Source of the DNA: Fimbriiglobus sp043785105
GTDB lineage: Bacteria; Planctomycetota; Planctomycetia; Gemmatales; Gemmataceae
Assembly (NCBI GenBank): GCA_043785105.1
Contig: JAYVXO010000228.1
Location: forward strand, 1-64,000
DNA length: 64,000 nucleotides
Reading direction: 5' to 3'
Shown: piece by piece, positions 43,267 through 52,751 of the stretch
Layout of the letters: every line of letters starts with the position of its first letter
Position numbering within the stretch: the first letter of the stretch is position 1
Translations under genes and position numbers: made by a program
The notes under the pieces: model-generated
The model's database searches: none
Seen by the model: only the letters and a program-made list of their open reading frames with translations
What the model was told of the DNA's origin: nothing

Positions 43267-46200
43267 TTACCCCACAAACACACCGCCATCGAAGCCCGGC
43301 TCGAAGGCGAGGAAGTTATTCAGTTCCTTGAGCGGGTCAATGGTGTAGGCATGGATACGAGAGGGATACCCAGGCCCGCGTGAGGTCAGGATTTGCTTCT
43401 TCGTGGTGTCACCGGGAATGTCGGAGACGGCCACTCGAATGCCGCCTTCTTCGCGGGCCGGTGCGCCGACTGCGGTGAGGACAGCGGGGTTAGTAGCAGG
43501 CAGTGGGTCGGGGCCGTTGATGACACCGATGTCAAAGACGCTGAGCCGTTGAATCGACCCGTCCTTGCTATTGAGGACGCGAAGTTCCGGAACGCTGTTG
43601 CCGCCTGGGCCGACAACGACCTCGTCCACGCCGTCGCCGTTCAGATCCCCCGCCGCGACGTATATGCCCTCGCGGTAATCCGCATCGTAGGCGAGGAAAT
43701 CTTTGATCGTGGAGAGATCCTTCGCGTTCAAAACCCGGACTCGCGGGCCACCACCTGGACCGGCCCCCGTGATGATGTCGTTGTTGCCGTCGCCGTTAAT
43801 ATCACCGACTGCGACACGCACCCCGCCACGGAAGGCGGAGTCGTAGGCAAAGAAGGCGGTTAACGCGCGCCCCGTTCCGTCGAAGACCTTCACGAGTGGA
43901 CCGCCACCCAGACCGGCTCCGGTGAGAATCTCGCCTACGCCGTCTCCTGTGAGGTCGCCCACGGCCAGGAAGACGCCGCCGTTGAAGGTCGGCTCGTAGG
44001 CGAAGAAGTTGGCAATTTGCTTGAACGTGATGCCGTCGAAAACTCGGACGTGCGGCCCGCCGCCGTACCCGGCCGCGACGATCAGGTCCGGCACGCCATC
44101 TCCGTTGACATCCCCGGTGGCCACACGGACGCCGCCGGTAAAGGACGGGGCGTAGACGAATTGATCGAACAAGACTTCTTGGGTGTTGGAATCATAGACC
44201 CGCACCCGAGGGCCGCCACCCGCATCCGCACCAACGGCGTAGATGTTCCGGGCGCCGCCGACGTTTTCAAAATGCGTGAAGCCGAAGCTGGCGCCGCTAT
44301 CCGTAACGATCCGGGTTTGCGTCGTGCCCGAGACGGGGTCGGTCACGCGCTGGAGGCTGTTCGCTTCGGCCGTGTTCACGGTTAACTTGTCGCCGTCTTT
44401 CTTGCGGACCGGGCCGCCGCCATCGACGTAGATGTTCAGTTCGCGGGACGGCGTCACGTTCACCTTGTCGCCCTTGGTCGCTTCATCACCGGCCCGGACG
44501 ATTAACGTACTCAAGGTGTTCACATCGGCTGTTCGTCCCAAGGCGATGGTTCGCAAATCGCCGAGCGATTGGTTGCGGAACGTGACGAACTGATCGCTGA
44601 CACCGATTTCGTCCGACCCACTTTGGGCCGTCGTTTCGGCCAGTGCCCCGGTATGGCCCAAGCTGGTATCGCTGACGCCAAGGACCGTGAGGACATCTTT
44701 CGTCCCGGTCCCGGACGGGTCACCGTTGTAAACCAGACCGCCCGCGTCCGACCCGTTGATGTTCGTCACGTTCAGGATCGGGCCGACCGACCCACCCGCG
44801 ATGCGAATTTCGCCCGAGGTCACGCCCTTCGGTGCGTACACCACGCCAGCCGCCGGGTTGTCGAACGTGCCATAGGATTGGTTCGTGGAATCTTGGAACG
44901 TGAGATTGTTGCGACCCGTGCGACCGTCGTAATTCAGGTTCGTCAGCGTGTCGAAATTGACCGGGTTGCCGATACCCGTCGTCACTCCCGAGACTGCATC
45001 CAGAAGCGACACCACGACCGGGGCTTTGTCGTCGCCCTCAAACCCAAGAAGCGTGGCAGTATCGGTGCCACCCCCGTTACCCGCTATTCGCAAACGGTCC
45101 GCCGTCACGCCGAAAATTCCCGAGTCGATCGTAAACGTATCGCTCCCGGCGCCCCCCCGAAGTTCGACGCTACCGCCGAGGGTATCGCCTGTCGCCGTGA
45201 AGGTGTCATCGCCCCCGCTACCGTCAATTGCCGTTTGGCTACCGGCCAGTGTTGAGGCGATTGTGTAGCGGTCATTTCCGACGTTGGAGCCGAGGATCAA
45301 AATTCCATCTTTGGTCGAATTCGTGAAGGAACCACCTGTCGAAGCGTAAGTGATCGGGGCCGGGGTCGCACCCGTCACACTGGTATCCGAGACGGTGACG
45401 TTGCCACCAAACGGGCTGCCGAAGTCGCTGATGATGAGTTGGTTCTGGCCGCCCGCCCCGTCGATCGAGACCGGACCCAGGATCGTGTTGAGACTTCCCG
45501 TGTCCGTATCACCGGCGAGGGAGGAAACGCGGATGATGTCGTTGCCCAACCCGCCGTTGACATCCACCCTCGCTGTGTTTGATCGCACGTTGATCGAATC
45601 GGGGCCGTCGTTGGCTTCGATGCGAACAGCCGTGGTCGGGTTCTCGACGCGGAACCCTTCCGCCAAGGTCGGGCTGTTGCTGCCGCGAACCGTCACGCTT
45701 TCCGTGTTGGAATACTGAATGATCGCGGCGTCCGTCGGCCCGGCGAACCCGAGGATGCTATCGCCACGCAAGGTCACGTTCGCGTTCCCAGTCAGGGCGC
45801 CAAAGTCGCTCGCAAACAGGGCATCCACGCCATTGCGTCCATCAACCCGCACGGTGCCTGTGATCCCGTTCAAGTCTCCGAGTCCTGTGGTGCCCGCTTT
45901 GCCGTTGATGCTGAACGTATCGGTCCCGTTGGTCCCCAGAATGCTGGTCAGACCCGCCGATGTGGATTGCACATTCACGACGTTGCCGTTAACAGCTTCA
46001 GTACCCAGGTCGAGCACCAATTGGCCTTTGGCCAAGCCGGTATAGGTGACCGAGGTTCCGCTGAGTGACGAGAAGATATTGTCGGTGGGACCGGCTCCGA
46101 TGGAGGTTGCCGTGACCGTGACGATCGTTGCACCGCTGATCTTGGAGGTATTCTGAATGATGAGTTTATCACCGACATCCCCGCCCGCATCGACCACGAT

Positions 46201-49095
46201 CGCCGCTTTCACGAATGACAAATCGCCACCCGCTTTGCCACTACCGGCAATCGTAATTGTGTCAGCCCCAGCGCCGCCGTTGAAGCGGAACGTCGGGGAT
46301 GTGGTGCGTTCAATTCGCAACGTGTTACCGAGACCGTCACTGACGATGACCGAGTTCGGGTTACTCGGGTCGGCCGCGATCGACATGTTGTTGTCGCTCG
46401 CGTCCCCTTGAATCGTGATCTGCGCCGCAACCTGGATCGTCGGCGCCACGTTCGGCAGCGACCACGCCCCACGACCTTGGGTTCCAATCACCACGGTGTT
46501 GTTGTAGACGCTCAGGGAGTCGATAATCGTGTTCGGTAGCCCGGTGCCGTACTCGGTCCAACCTCCTGCGGCGAAGGCGGGAACGATGCTCGGCACGTAA
46601 CGGTAAACCCCACCCCGACCGGCCGCCAGCAGGACCACACCACCGCCAGTCAGGCTGTTCGGCGTCGAGTCCCACAACGCGATATTCGTGATGAGGGTGG
46701 ATAGACCACTCACAGTATTGCCGTCCAAGTCAAATCCGGGTGCCGCCAGATTTTCCGTGATGTCTGTCCAGGTCACGCCGAGATCTTTGCTGAAGTAAAC
46801 CTGGCTATTGTTCCGCAAGACATACGCTTGGCGGAAGTCGTCCGGATCGACGGCAATCGAGTCGATACTCCCCGTGCCAGGGACAGTCACAGCGGTAAAG
46901 CCACCCGACGCACTGCGGATGAACAGTTGACCGCTCCCACTGCCGATGTAGGCAACTCGTGCAATATCATTCCCGCTCGTGCGGCCACCATAAACGATCG
47001 CGGTGACCATGCCGGTGAGACCCGTTGGGGTCACCTGAGCAACGACATCCCCTGCGCGGCCTGCGGGGTTGTTATCTTCGTACAGCTTGTTGTTGCCGAC
47101 CATCACGAGACGCGGATCGACTTTGTTCAACTCGATTTTCGCCGTGAAGATGGTCAGCCCTTTGTCCGACCCGTCTAAGCCTGCCCCGCGGTTCGGATCA
47201 GTGGGAGACCCGAAATTCACGATTGTCGTCGGGCCGACTTGGACGTTCGAGCTGTTGTAGACCGAGCGACGGACTGTGCCGTTGAGAAGGTTGCCGGACG
47301 TATACCGGATCGTTTGCCCGGCGGACGAGGTGTTGTCAGCCGCCGACGCCCCACCGTCACCGGGTGATATGTTCGTCCAAGTGGTACTCCCCCCGGAAAT
47401 CTGGGCGATGCTCCCGGTATCCTGGGTGCCGCCAAAGATCACGTTGTTCTGGATGTCGTAGCTGGTGCTGTAAAACTGCCCTAAATCCAGGTTGCCGTTG
47501 ACCGAGACCCAGCCGGCAACGTCGGTCTGCGGGGCGAACCGTTTGTACAGCCCGCCGTCGTCCCCTTCGAGCAAGTTACCCGCCACATCCATAGCGAGAA
47601 CCCGCGAATCGGCGTGCGGTGCCGTGCCGAGCGCGTTGTTATCCGTGATCGCGGACCATTGCGGGGAAGGGGCAAATTCATTGAACCCCGGAGCCACCGA
47701 CCGATCACCCCGCATGATGTTGCCGGTGAAGTCGATCGCACCAATCCCGTTCGGGAACGGCGAATCTTGCCGGTCCCCCGAAACGTAAACGACGTTCGGG
47801 TTGGTGCGATCGGCGGTCAGGCCAAAGTGACGATCCCCTTGACCGCCGGGGTGAATCGAGTCAATCTTTTGGGCAATCCCGCCGCCGGTGTAGATCCCGG
47901 TGCCGACCGATCCGGTCAGTGCGAAGGTGGTCGCAGTTACGCCGGACACCGTCCAGATTGCGTTCGCGGCGAGGTTGCCCGTCACGCCGGAAATTTTGAC
48001 CCGATCACCATTTGCGTAGCCGTGATTCGGAACCGTAACGACGATCGGCGAGGCGTTGGTCGCGTCCGTTATGCTTTGCGGACCGGCCAGATTCACCGGC
48101 AAGTCCATTAGGTTCCACGACCCCGTCGCCCCGCGTTGGGTGGAATACAGCACCGAGACCAACGACCCGTTGTTGACGACACCGATGTAGAGCACCGTAC
48201 CGGACGGGCTACTGTTGATCGACAACTTGATGTTGTCGGTGTTGGCCCCGATTTGCATCCGGGGGTCGGTGATGTTCGTCCAGATCGGGGTGGCCGCTAA
48301 GAAGTTGTTGGTGCGAAATACCCCTAATTTCCCAGCCACGTAGACAATGTTCGGATTGGTGGGGTCTGCGTCCGCGTAGAAATACGTTCCGCCGTTTGCC
48401 GGCTGAACCGGAAGTTGACCCAGAGTCGCTACTGTCGCATTACTTAAGAACTGGATCGTGGCCCCGTTATCCGTGCTGCGGAAGACGCCATTGTCCCCGG
48501 CGGCCAGCAGATACCCCGGTCGGGACAACACGGCTTCGATGTTTTGATTCGCTAACGGACCTAGCACGCGGAACGACGGATTCGGGTCGAGTGCGTTTTC
48601 CGTGTAGATCGCTCCAATCAAATCCCCGCGGATTGCGGCAGCGGAAGAATGGGCCGCGCCCCCCGCAATCAGTTGATTGGGGTTGAACGGGTTCAAACTC
48701 AACGAACCGATGGTGAGTGACGGGAGTTGGTCAGTGAGAGGGGTGAAAGTTGGGTCCACGTCCGTGGCGTTCGTGGTCCGCCAGACGCCGCCGTTGACCC
48801 CGGCGACGAACACGATGTTCGCGTCCGTGGGGTGAGGGGCGATTTCTTCGACGGCACCCGAGGTCGGGTTGTTAAACGTGCCCGTCAAGCCCGTCGTTTG
48901 ACTATTGATGGCGGGGTGCGGTCCGCCGGAGACCCAACTGGGAATCCCGTTTTGGATGATCGCCGGGACTTCCCGACCTTCCAGTTGTTCGAGCCGCAAT
49001 AGCCGCCCGGTTCGTGGCCGTGGTGCTTGCAACCCAAAATACCGCTGAGTGTTCCCTGCCACGATCGCTACCTCCGACGCACGTCGCACCGGCAC
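43267..49095 (-). CDS. Giant surface protein with BNR-like and FG-GAP repeats
   Basis: 1942 residues. The N-terminal motif LRLEQLEGREVPAI matches the planctomycete LEx(R/D)xxPA export signature. Residues about 60-900 contain BNR-like repeats (VWRTTNATDVDP, GVFRSTDNGAT). The middle region has Asp/Asn/Gly-rich beta repeats (SGGSGADTFTI..-like: GGAGSDTFTIDSG, RDGRNGVDAL...). The C-terminal third has about five FG-GAP/VCBS repeats (GGVRVATGDVNGDGVPDLIVAAGYGGGPHVRVFDG) that bind Ca2+ via DxNxDGxxD loops. Length and composition fit a surface/matrix adhesin. It is exported as one polypeptide with no obvious anchor at the C-terminus. Confidence 0.9.
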   Translation of the reverse strand: MPVRRASEVAIVAGNTQRYFGLQAPRPRTGRLLRLEQLEGREVPAIIQNGIPSWVSGGPHPAINSQTTGLTGTFNNPTSGAVEEIAPHPTDANIVFVAGVNGGVWRTTNATDVDPTFTPLTDQLPSLTIGSLSLNPFNPNQLIAGGAAHSSAAAIRGDLIGAIYTENALDPNPSFRVLGPLANQNIEAVLSRPGYLLAAGDNGVFRSTDNGATIQFLSNATVATLGQLPVQPANGGTYFYADADPTNPNIVYVAGKLGVFRTNNFLAATPIWTNITDPRMQIGANTDNIKLSINSSPSGTVLYIGVVNNGSLVSVLYSTQRGATGSWNLMDLPVNLAGPQSITDATNASPIVVTVPNHGYANGDRVKISGVTGNLAANAIWTVSGVTATTFALTGSVGTGIYTGGGIAQKIDSIHPGGQGDRHFGLTADRTNPNVVYVSGDRQDSPFPNGIGAIDFTGNIMRGDRSVAPGFNEFAPSPQWSAITDNNALGTAPHADSRVLAMDVAGNLLEGDDGGLYKRFAPQTDVAGWVSVNGNLDLGQFYSTSYDIQNNVIFGGTQDTGSIAQISGGSTTWTNISPGDGGASAADNTSSAGQTIRYTSGNLLNGTVRRSVYNSSNVQVGPTTIVNFGSPTDPNRGAGLDGSDKGLTIFTAKIELNKVDPRLVMVGNNKLYEDNNPAGRAGDVVAQVTPTGLTGMVTAIVYGGRTSGNDIARVAYIGSGSGQLFIRSASGGFTAVTVPGTGSIDSIAVDPDDFRQAYVLRNNSQVYFSKDLGVTWTDITENLAAPGFDLDGNTVSGLSTLITNIALWDSTPNSLTGGGVVLLAAGRGGVYRYVPSIVPAFAAGGWTEYGTGLPNTIIDSLSVYNNTVVIGTQGRGAWSLPNVAPTIQVAAQITIQGDASDNNMSIAADPSNPNSVIVSDGLGNTLRIERTTSPTFRFNGGAGADTITIAGSGKAGGDLSFVKAAIVVDAGGDVGDKLIIQNTSKISGATIVTVTATSIGAGPTDNIFSSLSGTSVTYTGLAKGQLVLDLGTEAVNGNVVNVQSTSAGLTSILGTNGTDTFSINGKAGTTGLGDLNGITGTVRVDGRNGVDALFASDFGALTGNANVTLRGDSILGFAGPTDAAIIQYSNTESVTVRGSNSPTLAEGFRVENPTTAVRIEANDGPDSINVRSNTARVDVNGGLGNDIIRVSSLAGDTDTGSLNTILGPVSIDGAGGQNQLIISDFGSPFGGNVTVSDTSVTGATPAPITYASTGGSFTNSTKDGILILGSNVGNDRYTIASTLAGSQTAIDGSGGDDTFTATGDTLGGSVELRGGAGSDTFTIDSGIFGVTADRLRIAGNGGGTDTATLLGFEGDDKAPVVVSLLDAVSGVTTGIGNPVNFDTLTNLNYDGRTGRNNLTFQDSTNQSYGTFDNPAAGVVYAPKGVTSGEIRIAGGSVGPILNVTNINGSDAGGLVYNGDPSGTGTKDVLTVLGVSDTSLGHTGALAETTAQSGSDEIGVSDQFVTFRNQSLGDLRTIALGRTADVNTLSTLIVRAGDEATKGDKVNVTPSRELNIYVDGGGPVRKKDGDKLTVNTAEANSLQRVTDPVSGTTQTRIVTDSGASFGFTHFENVGGARNIYAVGADAGGGPRVRVYDSNTQEVLFDQFVYAPSFTGGVRVATGDVNGDGVPDLIVAAGYGGGPHVRVFDGITFKQIANFFAYEPTFNGGVFLAVGDLTGDGVGEILTGAGLGGGPLVKVFDGTGRALTAFFAYDSAFRGGVRVAVGDINGDGNNDIITGAGPGGGPRVRVLNAKDLSTIKDFLAYDADYREGIYVAAGDLNGDGVDEVVVGPGGNSVPELRVLNSKDGSIQRLSVFDIGVINGPDPLPATNPAVLTAVGAPAREEGGIRVAVSDIPGDTTKKQILTSRGPGYPSRIHAYTIDPLKELNNFLAFEPGFDGGVFVG

Positions 49096-49819
49096 GAAGC
49101 CGGGGCAATGTTCCTGGTGTGTGTCACGGGCTAACCGGAAAACTGCTCAGTTCTCTGGTCATCCCACCTGTGGGAATAACCGGCACAAATTCAACGGCCG
49201 GTGCAAACTTCGGGTATTGCTTATGTTAACTTAAAGCATAGCCGGCTGGACGACGCAAGATACTATGCCCCGATCACAAATCATCACGCGCCACCACAAA
49301 TGTAACCCGTTCCCGTGGCGCAACCCGACCTATCCCCGCTGAAACGCGAAATTATGAAACCGAAATCAACCAATGGCCATCAAGTTAAAGACGGTGCAAC
49401 AGTCGCATTCGGTACAGCCATTCCGTTCCGCTGTTCGAGCCAACCAGACCAACCGAAATCCAAAAACGAATCGGTTTGACGACAATCGCTAAAGAAGCGA
49501 ACGACCACCACCGAACCTTGACTGCGAAGACATTGCACTTAACGACGAGAGAGCAAGGCAATAAGATGGGGGAAGTAGGGGAAAATGCGCGTTTATCGAG
49601 CGACAATGTCGCTGAGGAACTGAGTTGAACAGCATAGGAGTTACGCAGTTGCTTGTTAGCCCGACGCGCCAGCGAGGGGTTCGGCGTAACCCCTCGCTGG
49701 CGCGTCGGGCTAACAAAACCTGTACCCATGCTGCAACTGCGTAACGCCTACAGCATTCGGAAAATCGTGGATCGGGAGAAAGCGAATCGCTGATAATAAT
49801 GGCGTATCGACGAGACCGA
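49096..49819. repeat. Intergenic region with TTAGCCCGACGCGCC hairpin element
   Basis: No gene seen. 49640-49743 is a nested inverted repeat: outer arms GTTACGCAGTTGC (49640-49652) / GCAACTGCGTAAC (49731-49743); inner 29-bp perfect stem (49653-49681 / 49688-49716) starting TTGTTAGCCCGACGCGCC. The latter is a widely repeated planctomycete phrase that yields spurious ARRASEG-type short ORFs. It could be a MITE-like element. The rest of the region is featureless and low in coding signal. Confidence 0.75.
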
Positions 49820-50161
49820 TCAGTTTGCGTCAGGCAGTGCTGGGTTACTACTGAACTTGGTCAGAATGGAGGGAAGTGAAAACCCGATGTAGACGTAAAC
49901 ATAGTAATCATAGCGTTGACTGGCGAAGCTACTGGCGACAAGTCCTCCGACAACTGCGAGTGCTGCCCGAAAGATTAGAAAGGTTTTGCGGCGATATTTG
50001 GCCGGCATTCCCCCTCGGTTCCCGACATTGGCCTGCCAGCTCACGAGCTCCTCGGCGATGCTGCCGATGAGTCCGTAGAAGAAGGCTGTTGCATAGAGCG
50101 AAAAATCTACGGGTGCTACCAGATTGGTGTTAGTACGGAAACGGGCCTGGATCGCCTTCAT
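49820..50161 (-). CDS. Hypothetical membrane protein
   Basis: 113 residues from ATG 50161 (MKAIQARFRTNTN), overlapping the upstream small gene by 32 nt. Two hydrophobic stretches (FSLYATAFFYGLIGSIAEELV and FLIFRAALAVVGGLVASSFASQ) suggest a small inner-membrane protein. Low GC. The partner gene just upstream is also a small membrane protein, so they may form a two-gene unit. The function is unknown. A longer start at 50275 is possible but overlaps more. Confidence 0.6.
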   Translation of the reverse strand: MKAIQARFRTNTNLVAPVDFSLYATAFFYGLIGSIAEELVSWQANVGNRGGMPAKYRRKTFLIFRAALAVVGGLVASSFASQRYDYYVYVYIGFSLPSILTKFSSNPALPDAN

Positions 50162-50420
50162 AACCAAGCATTTGCCTAAGCCGTTCCAGATTCCACATGA
50201 GCCTCGTGCGGTGATCTTGCTGTGCAACCCATCGCATGAAAGATGCGTAGGAAGCGATTCCGAAAATAAACGCAACTACATATAGCGGACCGCCCCAACC
50301 GAACGCCAAACTCATTCCAATCAAGGCAAAGCAGATTGCCAGGGTAACAGACGAAGTGACCAGCAAGGCATGAAGGCGCTTTCCGGATACGTGTATCGGA
50401 AGCATTTTACTGATGTTCAT
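50130..50420 (-). CDS. Small membrane protein
   Basis: 96 residues. Two membrane segments (HALLVTSSVTLAICFALIGMSLAFGW and YVVAFIFGIASYASFMRWVAQ) and a basic, soluble C-terminus (DHRTRLMWNLERLRQMLGYEG). No known domain. Low GC. It overlaps the start of the downstream membrane gene and may be translationally coupled to it. Confidence 0.6.
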   Translation of the reverse strand: MNISKMLPIHVSGKRLHALLVTSSVTLAICFALIGMSLAFGWGGPLYVVAFIFGIASYASFMRWVAQQDHRTRLMWNLERLRQMLGYEGDPGPFPY

Positions 50421-50460
50421 CGTTCTTTCTCGTCAATCTCAAATGATGGGTAACAGGAAC

Positions 50461-50847
50461 TCAACTCGGCGAGCCGGATTCGAGGAAGTACACCATGCGC
50501 CAGATGCGGTCGATTTCGCCGCGTTCGATGACTTGGAGGGGTTGCGAGCCGCCAAAGGCTTTGTTCGGCGCCTTCAGCCAACAGGAAAGTTGTTCGGGTG
50601 ACGGGAACGATTGACTCAACTTGGAATACAGTCTGCCGATTTCGACGATCGTGCGTAACGAGGATTCTTTGAGGTCGGCCCCGGTTTCCCACGTGGCCAC
50701 GGACCGCTCCGAGAGGCCGACGACCCGACCAAAATCGGCACGGTTTAAGCCCATTTCTTGCCGCAAGCGGGTCAGCAATTCTCCGGACACGCTGGGATCG
50801 TCTTTGGCGAGAATTGCTGCCATTTGCGGCATGTCGATCGGCACCAT
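50461..50847 (-). CDS. Xre/MbcA-like antitoxin
   Basis: 128 residues from ATG 50847 (MVPIDMPQMAAIL). HTH: LLTRLRQEMGLNRADFGRVVGLSERSVATWETGADLKES. C-terminal toxin-binding part resembles the MbcA/ParS domain: LYSKLSQSFPSPEQLSCWLKAPNKAFGGSQPLQVIERGEIDRIWRMVYFLESG. Such Xre antitoxins partner RES toxins, and a RES gene lies just upstream on the same strand. Here the toxin gene comes first, contrary to the common antitoxin-first order. It likely represses the operon. Confidence 0.85.
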   Translation of the reverse strand: MVPIDMPQMAAILAKDDPSVSGELLTRLRQEMGLNRADFGRVVGLSERSVATWETGADLKESSLRTIVEIGRLYSKLSQSFPSPEQLSCWLKAPNKAFGGSQPLQVIERGEIDRIWRMVYFLESGSPS

Positions 50848-50958
50848 CGTAGTCTCCGGGTCAGCACTGGGCGTCCTACCCTGTGAAACGATCTCTATCA
50901 CACTATATCGGTGACGCAAGCCGTTTCGTCAAGCAATTTTGCAGGAAATTTTGCAGGT

Positions 50959-51552
50959 TCAGTCGGAATTGAGCATCACGGCGTGGCAACCATCATGGAA
51001 ATTGTCCGGAAACAGGGACAAATTGACCCCATCAGGCCGACGGGCGGAGGGAAAGCGCAACCCCTCAAAGCCGGCCTCGTAAGCCAGTCTACCGAACATC
51101 TGCGTGGTCGCCACATTGCCTTCGTCCGAGATCACCCGCCATTCTTCGCCAATATGTTCGATTGTGAGTCCCAGTTCGACCAAAGTTTCCGGCGCTGACA
51201 GGTCCAAGACTGACCCGATACAGACAGCCACCGCAGCTAAAACCCGAGGCTGGAACGCCGAATCAGGGATGCCGTAGTAAGCGTACCACGAATCGAGTTC
51301 CGCAGTGGCGGTGGCACGGTCCAGCGACAAGTACAGCGTTCGTGGCCCGCCAATCGGGTTGAACCGCCCGCCGAAACGCCTCGCCCCTTCGCCATCCGTA
51401 AACCGATCCCGGTCCGCGAAATTGCGGCTGGCAAAGCGGTATGTCGTCCCAATCCATTCCACAACAAACGGCGTGGCACCACGCGGCGACGCACCGAAAA
51501 GTGCCGTCAATTGCGTTCGGAGATGTTGCTCCACAGGCCAACCGTTCGCCAT
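50959..51552 (-). CDS. RES-domain toxin (NAD-degrading)
   Basis: 197 residues. The RES hallmark is TTYRFASRNFADRDRFTDGEGARRFGGRFNP, with Arg and Glu as catalytic candidates, and YLSLDRATATAELDSWY supplies the Ser/Glu part; RES toxins degrade NAD+. The family normally carries R-E-S residues in this layout. The 111-bp spacer to the antitoxin gene downstream (50848-50958) is long for a pair; they are inferred to be one operon because the domains match. Confidence 0.88.
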   Translation of the reverse strand: MANGWPVEQHLRTQLTALFGASPRGATPFVVEWIGTTYRFASRNFADRDRFTDGEGARRFGGRFNPIGGPRTLYLSLDRATATAELDSWYAYYGIPDSAFQPRVLAAVAVCIGSVLDLSAPETLVELGLTIEHIGEEWRVISDEGNVATTQMFGRLAYEAGFEGLRFPSARRPDGVNLSLFPDNFHDGCHAVMLNSD

Positions 51553-51665
51553 TCGTGTCTCCCAGATTCAAACATCTAGTTAACGCATTCTCGATTTTAT
51601 AGCCATCCGACACCCGGTTACCGCTGCATTTCTGCAAGAACGACTGTTGGCAGAGCCAGAATGTT

Positions 51666-51745
51666 CAATTAGCTTGCCCTTCTTCAATAATTAGCCTAAG
51701 CTAATCGTCGATGTTAACCTAGCCTATGTTACCTTGGAGACTTCT
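51666..51745 (+). promoter_or_regulatory. Conserved leader with ATTAGC-N4-GCTAAT motif, copy 1
   Basis: CAATTAGCTTG ... AATTAGCCTAAGCTAATCG ... GATGTTAACCTAG... precedes the DUF1559 start at 51746. It is almost identical to 53517-53596 before the next DUF1559 copy, with no indels. ATTAGC (about 51690) / GCTAAT is an inverted repeat and a candidate operator. Confidence 0.6.
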
Positions 51746-52751
51746 ATGCGACACGTTAGAATTCAACCACTTCCACGCTACCGATTCGGGTTTACGCTGA
51801 TCGAGTTACTGGTGGTCATTGCCATCATCGCCATCCTCATCGGGTTGCTACTTCCCGCCGTGCAGAAGGTCCGCGAGGCGGCGAGTCGGGCGAAGTGCTT
51901 GAACAATCTGAAGCAGATTGGCCTCGGGCTGCACAATTACCACTCGGCTTACGGCTACTTCCCTCCGGGGTTTACTGCGGGTACTGCCCCGACCACGACG
52001 GCTCCGGCAATCGGACTTTAGCCCCGGTTGGAGTCTCTTCTACCACATCCTGCCTTTTATGGAGCAGGACAACCTCCATCGCAGTATCAACCAGAACCTA
52101 CCGATCCTGGACCCCGTGAATAAGGCGGGGCGTGAGACGTTTGTCTCCATCTATGTCTGCCCCAGCGATACCGCCCCCAAGCTCGTCAACCTCACGGATT
52201 CCGGCAGCAGCAGTTGGACCCCACCGAATTCTTTCAGCTACCCGTCGCCGAGTAGCCCGCTCACGGTTTTGGGGCAGGCGAGTGTGGCCAGCTACGCGGG
52301 ATGCCTGGGAACGCTCGGGTATGAAGAACAAGCGTACACCGGCGTGTTCCATCGCAACAGCCGCGTTCGCGTCGAGGACATCACGGACGGATCGAGCAAC
52401 ACCATCGGCGTCGGTGAACGGACCAGCCGGTTCTCGGAGAACAGTTGGGTCGGCCCGGTGTGGCAACAGGAGACGGTCTACGCGCCGACCGCCCCCCGCT
52501 ACAACGCCGCGCAGCCGAGCTTTCAGTGCCGCGCCACGCCGACCGCTGTGCTAGTCCACGTCCGCATCACGTCGTTGCAACCGAACCACCCCGATAACAG
52601 TCCGGGGAGTTTCTTTTCGAGCCACACCGGCGGGGCACAGTTCCTCAACATGGACGGGTCGTCGCGCTTCGTTTCGTCCACAGTCAGCATCGACAACTAC
52701 CGCTCCCTGTGCAGCCGAAACGGTGGCGAAGTGTTCACCGGCGATTACTAG
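51746..52751 (+). pseudogene. DUF1559 protein with a +1 frameshift at a stop codon
   Basis: ATG 51746 (MRHVRIQPLPRYRFGFTLIELLVV) after TTGGAG. The frame reads PAVQKVREAASRAKCLNNLKQIGLGLHNYHSAYGYFPPGF and ends at TAG 52019-52021. The +1 frame continues FSPGWSLFYHILPFMEQDNLHRSIN ... VEDITDGSSNTIGVGERTS ... SSHTGGAQFLNMDGSSRFVSSTV to 52751, the normal DUF1559 ending. The junction CTT TAG C resembles the RF2 site (CTT TGA C), where slippage on CTT-T restores the frame. An RF2-like upstream Shine-Dalgarno is not seen. Either a mutation or a recoding site. Its stop TAG is part of the CTAG target of the IS element. Confidence 0.82.
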
